From the IMG/VR virus record IMGVR_UViG_3300010208_000015, positions 1 through 41,720 of that record: 41,720 bases of DNA; one strand, 5' to 3'. The DNA is from a virus. Positions 23,389 through 31,221 of this stretch are shown here, piece by piece (within the stretch, counting starts at the first letter, position 1; each line of letters begins with the position of its first letter). The notes under the pieces were generated by a model. The model worked only from the letters and a program-made list of their open reading frames with translations, had not been told where the DNA came from and did no database searches. The translations under genes and the position numbers were made by a program.

Positions 23389-24384
23389 ATGAGATTATTT
23401 TATGTTTTTCAAGGAGATAATTATAAAGAGGAAAAAAACTTAAATTTAGTATTCTCTCCTCAAAAAACAAAGAATGGGAGCAATAACAAAGGTTATTCAA
23501 CAATGACTTTAATTAAGAAAGGAGATTTTATCTTTCACAATGCAAATGGATATTTAAAGGCAATAAGCACGGCAATGACAGATTGCTTTGATTCAAATAT
23601 CCCTGAACAATTTTCAGAAACTAGTCAAAGATGGAATTATATAGGTTATAGAATTAATACTAACTACTATGAACTAAATAAACCTTTATTAGTTACAGAA
23701 TATAAACCCTGGATAATTTCAAACTTTGATAGTGATGGACCATTTGATAAAAATGGAAATGGGAAACAACAGTATATGTCTATACTACCACATCATTATG
23801 CTCTATTTTTGATTGATAAAGCTATTAACATACAAGATACGGAAGATAGCATATTAGAATTAAAGAAACTAAAACAATCAATACTAAATGTAATTAATGA
23901 AGAAAGAGAACTTGATAATTATAACAATTTAGAACACCAAACTATCGAAGAAAATATTGATGAACAATCATCATCTCCTACTTGGGAAAGAAGATTTAGA
24001 AGACCTGAATATACTATTTCTCAAACTACTAACAGAAGCATTCCCAAGAGGAACCCAAAAATTGCAGCTACTGCTTTAAGGATAGCTAATTTTAAATGTG
24101 AATATGACCCAAATGACAGATTATTTTTAAGAAAGAGAAATAACTATAATTATACAGAACCACATCATTTAATTCCAATTAGTAATCAAAGTGATTTTGA
24201 ATGGAGTTTAGATATTGAAGAAAATATTGTCTCTTTATGTAGTCATTGTCACAATTTGATTCATTATGGAAGAATTGAAGATAAAAAAACAATATTAAAA
24301 AAACTTTTTAATGAAAGAAAACAAGCATTAGACGATTGCGGAATTAAATTAACATTCAAAGAGCTTATGAATTACTATAAATAA
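23389..24384 (+). CDS. EVE/PUA-like domain fused to HNH nuclease, probable type IV restriction enzyme
   Basis: This 331-residue protein has an N-terminal EVE/PUA-like reader domain: FYVFQGDNYKEEKNL, then STMTLIKKGDFIFHNANGYL and AIS (residues 1-130), which in related proteins binds modified bases. A linker of about 80 residues follows. The C-terminal HNH part has KCEYD, EPHHLIPISNQSDFEWSLD, and NIVSLCSHCHNLIHYG with paired Cys and His ligands. The combination suggests cleavage of DNA carrying modified cytosine or other hypermodified bases. GAAGG precedes the start. Together with the 22686 gene it is a candidate anti-phage unit carried by the prophage. Confidence 0.8.
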   Translation: MRLFYVFQGDNYKEEKNLNLVFSPQKTKNGSNNKGYSTMTLIKKGDFIFHNANGYLKAISTAMTDCFDSNIPEQFSETSQRWNYIGYRINTNYYELNKPLLVTEYKPWIISNFDSDGPFDKNGNGKQQYMSILPHHYALFLIDKAINIQDTEDSILELKKLKQSILNVINEERELDNYNNLEHQTIEENIDEQSSSPTWERRFRRPEYTISQTTNRSIPKRNPKIAATALRIANFKCEYDPNDRLFLRKRNNYNYTEPHHLIPISNQSDFEWSLDIEENIVSLCSHCHNLIHYGRIEDKKTILKKLFNERKQALDDCGIKLTFKELMNYYK

Positions 24385-24524
24385 ACATTATAAGCCTTCC
24401 ATCAGAGCCAAAATAAACTCGTTTTATTTTCGATAATTCTTTACATTATAAAGAAATAAAATGAAATACAACTGGATATTTATTCCTTTTAGAGTTACTA
24501 TGTAAACATAAGGAAGGATAAAAA

Positions 24525-24692
24525 ATGAAAAAAGAAATTGAAAAAATTGCAAAAGATGAACTACATGTTGAAACACTAGAAACAAGAAATAGTGATAGCC
24601 TAGACTTTTATGAATGCTCAATTTGGAGCATTAAAGAAGCCCTAGAAAAAGCTTATAAAGCAGGCCAAGCTTCAGTTTCAGCAAAAGCCTAG
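24525..24692 (+). CDS. DUF6900 small protein
   Basis: This 55-residue protein begins MKKEIEKIAKDELHVETLET and continues NSDSLDFYECSIWSIKEALE with AYKAGQA, the DUF6900 pattern. Function is unknown; the family is common on plasmids, phages and integrative elements. GGAAGG lies about seven bases upstream of the ATG. It is transcribed against the early operon between the EVE-HNH gene and the DUF4406 gene, and ends 12 bp from the latter. The 140 bp before it hold only a weak AT-rich hairpin (about 24411-24431) that may terminate the nuclease gene. Confidence 0.82.
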   Translation: MKKEIEKIAKDELHVETLETRNSDSLDFYECSIWSIKEALEKAYKAGQASVSAKA

Positions 24693-24703
24693 CCTTTAAA
24701 TTT

Positions 24704-25090
24704 TTACAGTTCATTGCAAAAGTTATCAAAATACCTAATAGTATATTTTTTAACTTTTGCTCTCTCTATCTCTTTTTTCATTCCTTCACTTATATAATTT
24801 CCAAAAACCCAAATTTCTGAACATCTATCCATTAGGATATTTCCAAATAACAAACCTATTTTTCTTTCACTCTTATTACTATCATTTAATATCTGAGGAT
24901 ACAGTAAATGTGGCACAATAGGCATATATCCTTTATTGATTGCAAATCTACTATATTTCTTTGCATTAATTATATTATTTTCAACATCTCCAGCATAAGG
25001 GGAGCAAATATATACTATTGGATAGTAGTGATTTTTCAAAGCTAAGTATGGAGTTAAATCCAAATAACCTTCTTTATTATATTTATCCAT
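24704..25090 (-). CDS. DUF4406-type protein (nucleoside deoxyribosyltransferase-like fold)
   Basis: This 128-residue protein shows the DUF4406 pattern: VYICSPYAGDVENNI (nucleotide-binding first strand), then YMPIVPHLLYPQILND, CSEIWVFGNYISEGMKKEIE and a final strand. The fold is shared with nucleoside 2-deoxyribosyltransferases, whose catalytic Glu corresponds to the GMKKEIE region, so a role in nucleotide salvage or in removing modified nucleotides is possible. It begins 2 bp after the polymerase stop, in the same operon. The exact substrate is unknown. Confidence 0.75.
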   Translation of the reverse strand: MDKYNKEGYLDLTPYLALKNHYYPIVYICSPYAGDVENNIINAKKYSRFAINKGYMPIVPHLLYPQILNDSNKSERKIGLLFGNILMDRCSEIWVFGNYISEGMKKEIERAKVKKYTIRYFDNFCNEL

Positions 25091-25092
25091 GT

Positions 25093-27054
25093 TTAATCCT
25101 TTTTATAAAATTCTGTTTCATATGCGTCTGCATTTAATAGCAAGCCTTTAGCCCAAGGAGGTGTTATTGTCATTATTTCAATAATCTCTTTAACAGTTAT
25201 TTCTTTTGGAGCTTCAATGACGACTTCATCGTGAATATGCATACAAATCTTATATTTTGATAAATTCTTCATTGCATAACACAAAATGTCTCTACTTGTA
25301 GCCTGAACAATATTCTCCACAATTTTAGGTCCATAAGTATTAATTCTACTCCACGACTTAGTAGAATCAATTCCTTCATAGGTAATACATTCCCCTCCAA
25401 ACTGGTTAACTCCAATTCGAGGTTTTATATATGAAAGTGTTCTGTTTGACGGAAGTTTTATAAAAAGAATTCCACTTTGATAAAAAAACTTTATTCCATA
25501 TGTTGTTACTGATGTTTTTTCTTTTACTGCGTTTTTTGCAGCATTATCAACAGCCCACCAAAATTTAACAATTTCTGGATTAGCAACTCTCCATGCATCT
25601 ACTAAAGGTTTCAATTCTTCTTCTTTTAAACCAAGTTCAATTGCCCCCATCGCTTTTAAAGCACCAACAGATCCACCATATCCACAAGCCAGCTCTGCCT
25701 GCTTACCTTTTTGCCTTAGATGTCCATTTACTCCATGCTTTTCAACAGGGACTTTAAACATCTTTGAAGCAGATGCACAATAAATATCTCCACCATTTTT
25801 GAAAACATCTAATCGCCATTTTTCATTTGCAAACCAAGCTATAACTCGAGCTTCAATAGCCGAATAGTCAGCTACTATAAATCTTTTATTCTTACCTGCA
25901 ATAAAAGCTGTTCTGATTAGTTGAGATAAAGTATCTGGGATATCTTCATATAAAAGCTTTAAAGCCTCTGTATTTTTATCTTTAACAAGATCTCTAGCTT
26001 CTTGTAAATCTTCTAGTTTATTTCTCACTAGGTTCTGCAATTGGATATTTCGGCCAGCAAACCGACCAGTCCTATTAGCACCATAGAATTGAAACATCCC
26101 TCTTGCTCTATTATCAGCACAAACAGTATTTTGCATTGCTTGATATTTTTTTATAGAAGATTTCGATAATTGAAGCCTTAACTCTAATATTTCTTGAAGA
26201 TGAGGTGGTGCTTTTTCAATTAATGCCTTTACTTCTTTTTTACCTAATGATTCAACTTTTAACCCATTCTCATTTAACCAATTTTTCATTTGAACTACAG
26301 AGTTTGGATTTTCAAGTTCTGTAATATTTATCATTTTATTTGTAATTTCAATTTTAGATTTAGCATCAATTTCAATGGCATTTTGAACAAATTCCATATC
26401 AAGTAAAACACCAGTATCATTTATTAATTGATCCACATGATATTCATCCCAAACAAAATCTGGAACAGGAAATTTAGATAATATATTTTTTATACCTAAT
26501 TCAACCTCTACATCTCTAATATTGTATTTTACAAAATTCTCCCACTTCTCTATATCATCTGTTGGATAATTTCTAGTTCTACCTTCATTTTTTATTGTAG
26601 GTTTGCATGGAATGCAAAAATATCTTATTAACTCTTTTCCTTCTTTCAACTTCTGCTTATCTAAACCTAAAACATCACCAGCACCTTCTAAAGATAAAGG
26701 AAGTCCAAGATATGCAGACCATATCATGGTACATCTCCAGGAAGTTGGGGGTAAATATTTACCTATAGGGTACCCTATATACTTTGAAAGACAAATCCTT
26801 TCAAACATTGCATTATATGCCCATTTAATTACTTTTTCATCTTGAATAGCTGATATTATTTCTAAGGGTATTTTTTCACCCCTTGCCAAATCTACAACTT
26901 GAACTGCTTCACCATTTATTGAGTATGCAAATAGTAAAATTTCAAAATCATCTGATTCACAATACTTATAAACACCTGATTTAAAAAGATTGATAGATGA
27001 ATATGTCTCTAGATCACAAGATAGTGTTTTAATTAGATTTTTATTATTAATCAT
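25093..27054 (-). CDS. DNA polymerase, family A (phage type)
   Basis: This 653-residue replicative polymerase has an N-terminal 3'-5' exonuclease-like domain with DLETYSS and the later DVEVELG acidic segment. Polymerase motif A is VADYSAIEARVIAWFA (about residue 390), motif B is RQKGKQAELACGYGG (about residue 455) and motif C is MHIHDEVVIEAP (about residue 620). The size and the DYSAIEARV form are typical of phage enzymes without a 5' nuclease domain. AGGAGG precedes the ATG at 27054, and copy B of the early 30-nt element overlaps that ribosome site region. Confidence 0.93.
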   Translation of the reverse strand: MINNKNLIKTLSCDLETYSSINLFKSGVYKYCESDDFEILLFAYSINGEAVQVVDLARGEKIPLEIISAIQDEKVIKWAYNAMFERICLSKYIGYPIGKYLPPTSWRCTMIWSAYLGLPLSLEGAGDVLGLDKQKLKEGKELIRYFCIPCKPTIKNEGRTRNYPTDDIEKWENFVKYNIRDVEVELGIKNILSKFPVPDFVWDEYHVDQLINDTGVLLDMEFVQNAIEIDAKSKIEITNKMINITELENPNSVVQMKNWLNENGLKVESLGKKEVKALIEKAPPHLQEILELRLQLSKSSIKKYQAMQNTVCADNRARGMFQFYGANRTGRFAGRNIQLQNLVRNKLEDLQEARDLVKDKNTEALKLLYEDIPDTLSQLIRTAFIAGKNKRFIVADYSAIEARVIAWFANEKWRLDVFKNGGDIYCASASKMFKVPVEKHGVNGHLRQKGKQAELACGYGGSVGALKAMGAIELGLKEEELKPLVDAWRVANPEIVKFWWAVDNAAKNAVKEKTSVTTYGIKFFYQSGILFIKLPSNRTLSYIKPRIGVNQFGGECITYEGIDSTKSWSRINTYGPKIVENIVQATSRDILCYAMKNLSKYKICMHIHDEVVIEAPKEITVKEIIEIMTITPPWAKGLLLNADAYETEFYKKD

Positions 27055-27061
27055 TAACGCC

Positions 27062-27092
27062 TCCTATCTATAGTCGAAAAGGAGTACCCTTT
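27062..27092 (-). repeat. Early 30-nt element, copy B (polymerase leader)
   Basis: On the minus strand GGGTACTCCTTTTCG is followed by a spacer and GATAGGAGG, the GGAGG being the polymerase ribosome site. The stem AAAAGG/CCTTTT can close a GTACT loop just upstream. Confidence 0.75.
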
Positions 27093-27219
27093 TTTTTGAC
27101 AGCAATAATTTTTTTTAATAAACTATAAAACCTTTTCAAAATAAAACTATTTTTTTATATTTAATAAAATTAAAGTATATATTATATTAGTTTATAAATA
27201 TTTAAATTAGAGGTTTAAA

Positions 27220-27840
27220 ATGAAAAAGAAATGCATCTTATTTTTAGTAATATTTATAACTATAACCCCAATATTTGCTACTACTAATTCAGATAGCAAA
27301 GAATCAAAAATTTATGAAAATTATATAACGTATAGAATCTCACCGACATTAGAAAGTAAAGCCTTAGAGAATCAACCTTCAACTAATTATTGTTTAGAAT
27401 ATAATTTAGCATACAGCTTTTTATTTCCGGCTAAAAATAATGGAATCTTTGTAAAAGATACTTTTTGTAGATTCGAAGACCTTAGTTTATTAGCTTTAGA
27501 TTTAGGATTAACCTATAAATATAAGCTTTTTGAAAATTTAAATCTTTTTACATCACCTTATATGGCTGTTAGCAATTATAATAAATGGTTTGAATTTGAT
27601 AATTGGTATTTAGGAGTTGGGGGTGAAATAACTCTTAGGTATAAAATTACAAATAATTTACAAATAGAAACTGGGGTTGATTCAAAAGCTTTTTATTTAA
27701 TAAAGGATTATGATACAAGTCCACTTGCTATTAATTATAGATATTCTATAACTGCTTTTTTAGGATTAACATTCTATTTTGAATTACAAGACTATGGAAG
27801 GTCATATCCTTCAAATTTAGTATACGTACATCTAATATAA
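27220..27840 (+). CDS. Exported, beta-barrel-like outer membrane protein (cargo)
   Basis: This 206-residue protein has a clear signal peptide (MKKKCILFLVIFITITPIFA, cleavage near ATT). The mature part has alternating aromatic/hydrophobic strands (LSLLALDLGLTYKYKLF, WYLGVGGEITLRYKITNN, YRYSITAFLGLTFYFEL), typical of a small outer-membrane barrel. It is a single plus-strand gene between the polymerase and DUF2815 genes of the minus-strand operon and is followed by its own terminator, the layout of a moron. Expression from a prophage could alter the host surface, for example by excluding other phages. No specific family is recognised. Confidence 0.65.
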   Translation: MKKKCILFLVIFITITPIFATTNSDSKESKIYENYITYRISPTLESKALENQPSTNYCLEYNLAYSFLFPAKNNGIFVKDTFCRFEDLSLLALDLGLTYKYKLFENLNLFTSPYMAVSNYNKWFEFDNWYLGVGGEITLRYKITNNLQIETGVDSKAFYLIKDYDTSPLAINYRYSITAFLGLTFYFELQDYGRSYPSNLVYVHLI

Positions 27841-27887
27841 ACAATTTTGTGATATTATATTATTGAATATCATTTTCATTTATCAAA

Positions 27888-27918
27888 GGCTGCCTATAAA
27901 GACAGCCCTATTTTTTTT
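27888..27918 (+). terminator. Terminator of the barrel-protein gene
   Basis: GGCTG and CAGCC (27888-27892 and 27903-27907) form a stem followed by CTA and eight T on the plus strand. It ends the plus-strand cargo gene; the T run overlaps the stop codon of DUF2815. Confidence 0.8.
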
Positions 27919-28480
27919 AAGCTAAAAAGTCATCTTCCTCATCAGTAGCAAAATCACTCTCAGCTGAGGCTTTACTACCTAAAGGTTCCCCTTCTCTAAT
28001 TAATTGAAGGTTTTGAAGTCCACAAGCAATACCTTTATTCCCATTAGAATTAAAAGCATAAAAAGTAATTGAAGCTCTTCCATATACTCCTGAATACACA
28101 GCAGACCTATCAAATATAGGATTACAATCAACATCTACAATACCAGGTGCTGTTGCACTATTTGCATTTATGAAATAGGAATTCTCATAAGCACTATCAT
28201 CAGGTCTTTCAATGTCTCCATCTCTCAAAGGAGTCTTAATTAATTCCAATTTTGGAAGGGATTTCCCATTGCCTCTTAATTTTGCTTCACCTTCTTTGTA
28301 TGCAGCTACAATTGCAGACTTAACTTTATTTATTGTAGCTGTATCAGATTTTGGAATAATAAGTGAAACTGAATATTTTGGTGTTCCACCATTAATTGAT
28401 TTTGGCTCCCATACATTTGCGTAGGACCATCTTGTTTCTTTCCCTGTAATTACTTTTGTTGGGTTTTCTAATTTTGACAT
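27917..28480 (-). CDS. DUF2815 protein, ssDNA-binding-like
   Basis: This 187-residue protein has the DUF2815 pattern: KVITGKETRWSYANVWEPKS, YSVSLIIPKSD, AYENSYFINANSATAPGIVD and SGVYGRASITFYAFN. The family is thought to have an OB-like fold, and the protein ends in an acidic tail (DEEDDFLA) like the partner-recruiting tail of ssDNA-binding proteins. It probably coats single-stranded DNA and contacts the polymerase or nuclease. It starts immediately after the DUF2800 stop and is the usual neighbour of that gene and the polymerase. The ssDNA-binding role is inferred. Confidence 0.82.
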   Translation of the reverse strand: MSKLENPTKVITGKETRWSYANVWEPKSINGGTPKYSVSLIIPKSDTATINKVKSAIVAAYKEGEAKLRGNGKSLPKLELIKTPLRDGDIERPDDSAYENSYFINANSATAPGIVDVDCNPIFDRSAVYSGVYGRASITFYAFNSNGNKGIACGLQNLQLIREGEPLGSKASAESDFATDEEDDFLA

Positions 28481-29602
28481 TTACTTTTCCTCCGTGTCAT
28501 TTTTAAAATCATTTATTTCTAGTGCTGGTCTTTTATCACTTTCCAGCGCAAGTGTAGGTTTTCCTTTTGGTTTATAAATATATTGTTTTAAAAGCTCTTC
28601 AAATTTTGACTTGCCTAATAATTTTGTCATTGCAGTAATTCCTAAAACCTTATGCTCATAGGGGTCTAAGCCTTCCTTTTTGACAGTTTCTATTACGGCT
28701 TTTTCATCTAAATATTTTCTATTGGATCTTCCTTCAACTAATTTAAATCCCTTAAGGGTGCCACCTCCACTTAACACCGAAAAGGCGTACCCCTGAATAT
28801 CTGAAATCCAAGAACTTATTTCATCAACCTGCTTTAAAATTTCAATTACTTCCTCATCAGAAATTAAAGGTGGTTTCTTAAAATCATAAGCTGCTAATTG
28901 CATATTCTTTTCAGCTCTTTTTCTACAAGTAGCTTTTATTTTGCAAAATCTACACCAGGCGCCTGCTTGCATTTCACCTTTACCCTCATAAGCTAATAAA
29001 GCTCTAGGCTTTAGATACTCATTAGCCCATTGCTTAATTTGACTTACTGTTATTGATGAAGTGCTAATATTTGAAAGTCTTGGTTGAAATATTGTCATAT
29101 TTATATTTTCAATCTCATAGATACTTTCAAACATATCTAAGGCACCTAAGGCATATAACATCATTTGAGTATTGTTCTCTGCTGTTACTTCAATACCTTT
29201 TCCATATTTAAAATCAATAATATGAAGAGTTCTATTTGCAATAATTAAACAGTCCCCAGTACCTGAGCAATCAGGGACATAGTTACTAATATCAAGCCTT
29301 TGCTCAGTAATAATAACTGGATCATTATCTTTTTCCTCTTGATATGCTTCAAGAACGAATAGCATATATTCTTCAGCAGATTGCTCCATCTCTTCATCAT
29401 AAAAGGATAAATTTTCTATTGGGTTTTCAACGTTAAGACCTAATGCCCTATTCACCTTATATTCACAAAGAGTATGAGCATCAGTACCCTCTCTTGCATA
29501 AACACTTGTTTCATCATTAATCTTTTCTGTAAGTCTTGCTGAAGGAGGACATTCTAACCATCTTTTAGAAGAAGATGGGGATAATAGAGAATGTTTACTC
29601 AT
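28481..29602 (-). CDS. DUF2800 protein, Cas4/RecB-like nuclease
   Basis: This 373-residue protein is of the PD-(D/E)XK type. It starts HSLLSPSSSKRWLECPPSAR, a form shared with RecB-like nucleases. The catalytic strand is LHIIDFKYGKGIEV (about residue 128). A Cys cluster (CRFCKIKATCRKRAEK, about residue 213) together with the N-terminal Cys could bind an iron-sulphur cluster as in Cas4/AddB. It probably resects DNA ends for recombination-dependent replication together with DUF2815. Copy C of the early element lies within the coding sequence, where it encodes GYAFSVLSGGG. Confidence 0.82.
   Translation of the reverse strand: MSKHSLLSPSSSKRWLECPPSARLTEKINDETSVYAREGTDAHTLCEYKVNRALGLNVENPIENLSFYDEEMEQSAEEYMLFVLEAYQEEKDNDPVIITEQRLDISNYVPDCSGTGDCLIIANRTLHIIDFKYGKGIEVTAENNTQMMLYALGALDMFESIYEIENINMTIFQPRLSNISTSSITVSQIKQWANEYLKPRALLAYEGKGEMQAGAWCRFCKIKATCRKRAEKNMQLAAYDFKKPPLISDEEVIEILKQVDEISSWISDIQGYAFSVLSGGGTLKGFKLVEGRSNRKYLDEKAVIETVKKEGLDPYEHKVLGITAMTKLLGKSKFEELLKQYIYKPKGKPTLALESDKRPALEINDFKNDTEEK
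28767..28797 (-). repeat. Early 30-nt element, copy C (inside DUF2800)
   Basis: On the minus strand GGGTACGCCTTTTCGGTG is followed by a purine-rich GTGGAGG in the same register as the other copies. The first 18 bases differ from copy D at one position only. It is translated as part of DUF2800, at a place that fits the normal length of the family. Confidence 0.65.
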
Positions 29603-30074
29603 TACCTAACCTCTTTATATCTCTTAAAAAGCCTGGATAGTATTCTTCTTTCAAGTCCTCTAAACAAGTTGCACTATGATATTTATAAATTTCATCAAAG
29701 GTATTTGAAAAAGCTTTTTTCTTATCCAACTCTTCTTTTATCATTTCAAGAGTAGCTCCTAAGCAAGAGGCTTCTTCAAGAAGAAGTTGATAATTCTTAG
29801 GGTTTATTTCTGATAATTTATCAGCACCATATTTTATTAATAAATCTCTAACTTGTTTTGTATAACCTTCTCTAGATTTAGCAACTAAAACTTTTCTAAC
29901 ATCTTCTAATTTTAAAATTGGTTTTTCAACTTCTTCTATTTGAAGATTAGTTACTTTAACTGTACTTTCAACTGATTCTTTAGAGTCAATAAGGTTATTT
30001 AACAAGCCAACACACAACTCGAATAATTTATTTGTTTCATTTAAAATATTAATTAGCTGTTCTTTAGTTTGCAT
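29595..30074 (-). CDS. Conserved early phage protein upstream of DUF2800
   Basis: This 159-residue protein is mostly helical. Residues 50-105 (LKLEDVRKVLVAKSREGYTK, DLLIKYGADKLSEINPKNYQ) resemble a conserved phage domain often mis-annotated as rRNA biogenesis protein Rrp5. It regularly precedes DUF2800 in this type of module. The N-terminal 45 residues and the C-terminal 50 residues are less conserved in appearance. It overlaps the DUF2800 start and the upstream gene's stop, so these genes are co-translated. The biochemical role is unknown. Confidence 0.7.
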   Translation of the reverse strand: MQTKEQLINILNETNKLFELCVGLLNNLIDSKESVESTVKVTNLQIEEVEKPILKLEDVRKVLVAKSREGYTKQVRDLLIKYGADKLSEINPKNYQLLLEEASCLGATLEMIKEELDKKKAFSNTFDEIYKYHSATCLEDLKEEYYPGFLRDIKRLGNE

Positions 30075-30267
30075 TTAATAACTCTCCTTCAATCTCTTTT
30101 ATTTCAATTGCTTGAATTGATTTCCCAGGTTTTAAAATCAAAACTTGGCTATAATCACCAAATAAAAAGTGCAAGAACCTATTTGAAATTCGCTTAAATC
30201 GGCTACTTAGCACTCTTTGATTCTTTCCATTAGCCTCTGCTACATTAATTTGTACTTTATGAATCAT
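30064..30267 (-). CDS. Small early phage protein, unknown
   Basis: This 67-residue protein starts MIHKVQINVAEANGKNQRVL and has a basic middle (SSRFKRISNRFLHFLFGD) and a beta-like end (VLILKPGKSIQAIEIKE). Short proteins of this form occur near the start of early operons in related phages. I chose the ATG at 30267 because GGAG lies nine bases upstream; the open frame extends 40 codons upstream, but that stretch holds copy D of the early element and hairpins and is better read as leader. Confidence 0.6.
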   Translation of the reverse strand: MIHKVQINVAEANGKNQRVLSSRFKRISNRFLHFLFGDYSQVLILKPGKSIQAIEIKEIEGELLNAN

Positions 30268-30287
30268 GTACTTCTCCTTAATTATTA

Positions 30288-30354
30288 CTGGATTTAATCC
30301 AGGAGGAGAGTTACCCCCTCCTCTATCATTCACCGAAAAGGAGTACCCCTTTGA
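30288..30354 (-). promoter_or_regulatory. Leader with 30-nt element copy D and two hairpins
   Basis: In transcript order (minus strand): element copy D (30322-30351, GGGTACTCCTTTTCG then GATAGAGGA), a GC-rich hairpin GAGGAG/CTCCTC partly overlapping its end, and a perfect 15-nt palindrome CTGGATTAAATCCAG (30288-30302), then the ribosome site of the 30267 gene. The leader occupies the 106 bp between the HTH gene stop and the small gene. Confidence 0.65.
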
Positions 30355-30373
30355 AAATAAAATTTTATTATTC

Positions 30374-30877
30374 CTATAAATCACCATATTTTTCTTGATA
30401 TAATTTCTTGATTTTTGTATGCATTTTTCGAATTCTGCTTCTAGCTGCTTCAGGACTTATATTGAATTTTTTTGCAATATCAACAATTTTAAAACCTTCA
30501 CATAACAAATACCAAAGGTCCTGTTGACTTTCTTTTAACAGGGGGATAAGAGGTTTGACTTTATCACTTAACATTGGAATTTTTGGTTCTGGAAATAATA
30601 TTTCTTCAACTGAAGAATTTTTATCTTGAATACTATCTATTGGGGAATCAAAAAAATTTGAAGGGTACAAGTGATATTGATTTTGATAATAATCAAATAA
30701 TGGGTCATGGGCTTCTCTCTCATATCTTTCAGATAAACGATTCCTCTTATCCATTTCTTTTAATATTGTTACTAATTCATTATTTTCTTTAGTATCAATT
30801 TCATAACGAGTCCCATCAACTAATTGATAAACATACTTTGGTTCATTTTTTGACTTTGATTTTCTTTGATTTGCCAT
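30374..30877 (-). CDS. Sigma-region-4-like HTH protein, first gene of the early operon
   Basis: This 167-residue protein begins MANQRKSKSKNEPKYVYQLV and has a C-terminal helix-turn-helix like sigma factor region 4: QQDLWYLLCEGFKIVDIAKK, then FNISPEAARSRIRKMH. The N-terminal 90 residues contain charged and aromatic segments without a known domain. It probably regulates early transcription. GGAG lies upstream of the ATG at 30877; an upstream extension to 30925 is leader. As the first gene after the structured intergenic region it is the gene most directly controlled by it. Confidence 0.75.
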   Translation of the reverse strand: MANQRKSKSKNEPKYVYQLVDGTRYEIDTKENNELVTILKEMDKRNRLSERYEREAHDPLFDYYQNQYHLYPSNFFDSPIDSIQDKNSSVEEILFPEPKIPMLSDKVKPLIPLLKESQQDLWYLLCEGFKIVDIAKKFNISPEAARSRIRKMHTKIKKLYQEKYGDL

Positions 30878-30918
30878 CTTTTTCTCCACATGAGAGGGAG
30901 AAAGGCACCAAAGACAAA

Positions 30919-31066
30919 TAGCCAATGAAAAGCAATCGTCTTCAATGGATTAACTCCATCTCAGACTGCTCACCTTCCGTTGGCTAACAGTTAAATAATT
31001 TTAGATATAAGAAGCCGGAATAGCTCTGCAGATGACCAACTCATATCCATATGTAGTTACACTACA
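30919..31066 (-). promoter_or_regulatory. Structured leader region of the early operon
   Basis: Nested pairing is visible: TAGCCAA/TTGGCTA (30919-30925 with 30980-30986), inside it GTCT/AGAC plus GCA/TGC (30932-30941 with 30963-30969), and inside that ATGGA/TCCAT (30945-30949 with 30955-30959). Further upstream in the transcript a 6-bp hairpin TGTAGT/ACTACA (31052-31066) is perfect. The stretch is richer in G and C than its surroundings and has no gene. It could be a leader RNA for attenuation or antitermination. I do not recognise a known riboswitch. Confidence 0.45.
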
Positions 31067-31101
31067 ATCGGGATATTAATATTTATCTGAGGACTTGTGA
31101 T

Positions 31102-31116
31102 GGACTTCGTATGTCC
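31102..31116. promoter_or_regulatory. Candidate operator 1 (GGAC-N7-GTCC)
   Basis: GGACTTCGTATGTCC is a dyad with 4-bp arms. The minus strand reads GGACATACGAAGTCC. A further GGACTT half-site starts at 31091, 11 bp upstream. Confidence 0.45.
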
Positions 31117-31150
31117 GAAGAAAAGTTGAATTTTAATAGAGAAAAAAAAC

Positions 31151-31174
31151 TTTTAAGCTTATTTAAGCTTAAAA
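31151..31174. repeat. Perfect 24-bp inverted repeat between divergent genes
   Basis: TTTTAAGCTTA and TAAGCTTAAAA are perfect 11-bp arms around TT, and T-rich sequence follows on the minus strand. It could be a terminator for leftward transcription or a protein-binding site. Confidence 0.6.
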
Positions 31175-31188
31175 ATAAAGAAAAAAAC

Positions 31189-31203
31189 GGACTTTATATG
31201 TCT
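31189..31203. promoter_or_regulatory. Candidate operator 2
   Basis: GGACTTTATATGTCT matches operator 1 at the key positions (GGACTT and TATGTC; minus strand AGACATATAAAGTCC). The two are 87 bp apart in the divergent control region. Confidence 0.45.
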
Positions 31204-31221
31204 AAAAAATTTAAAAAATAA

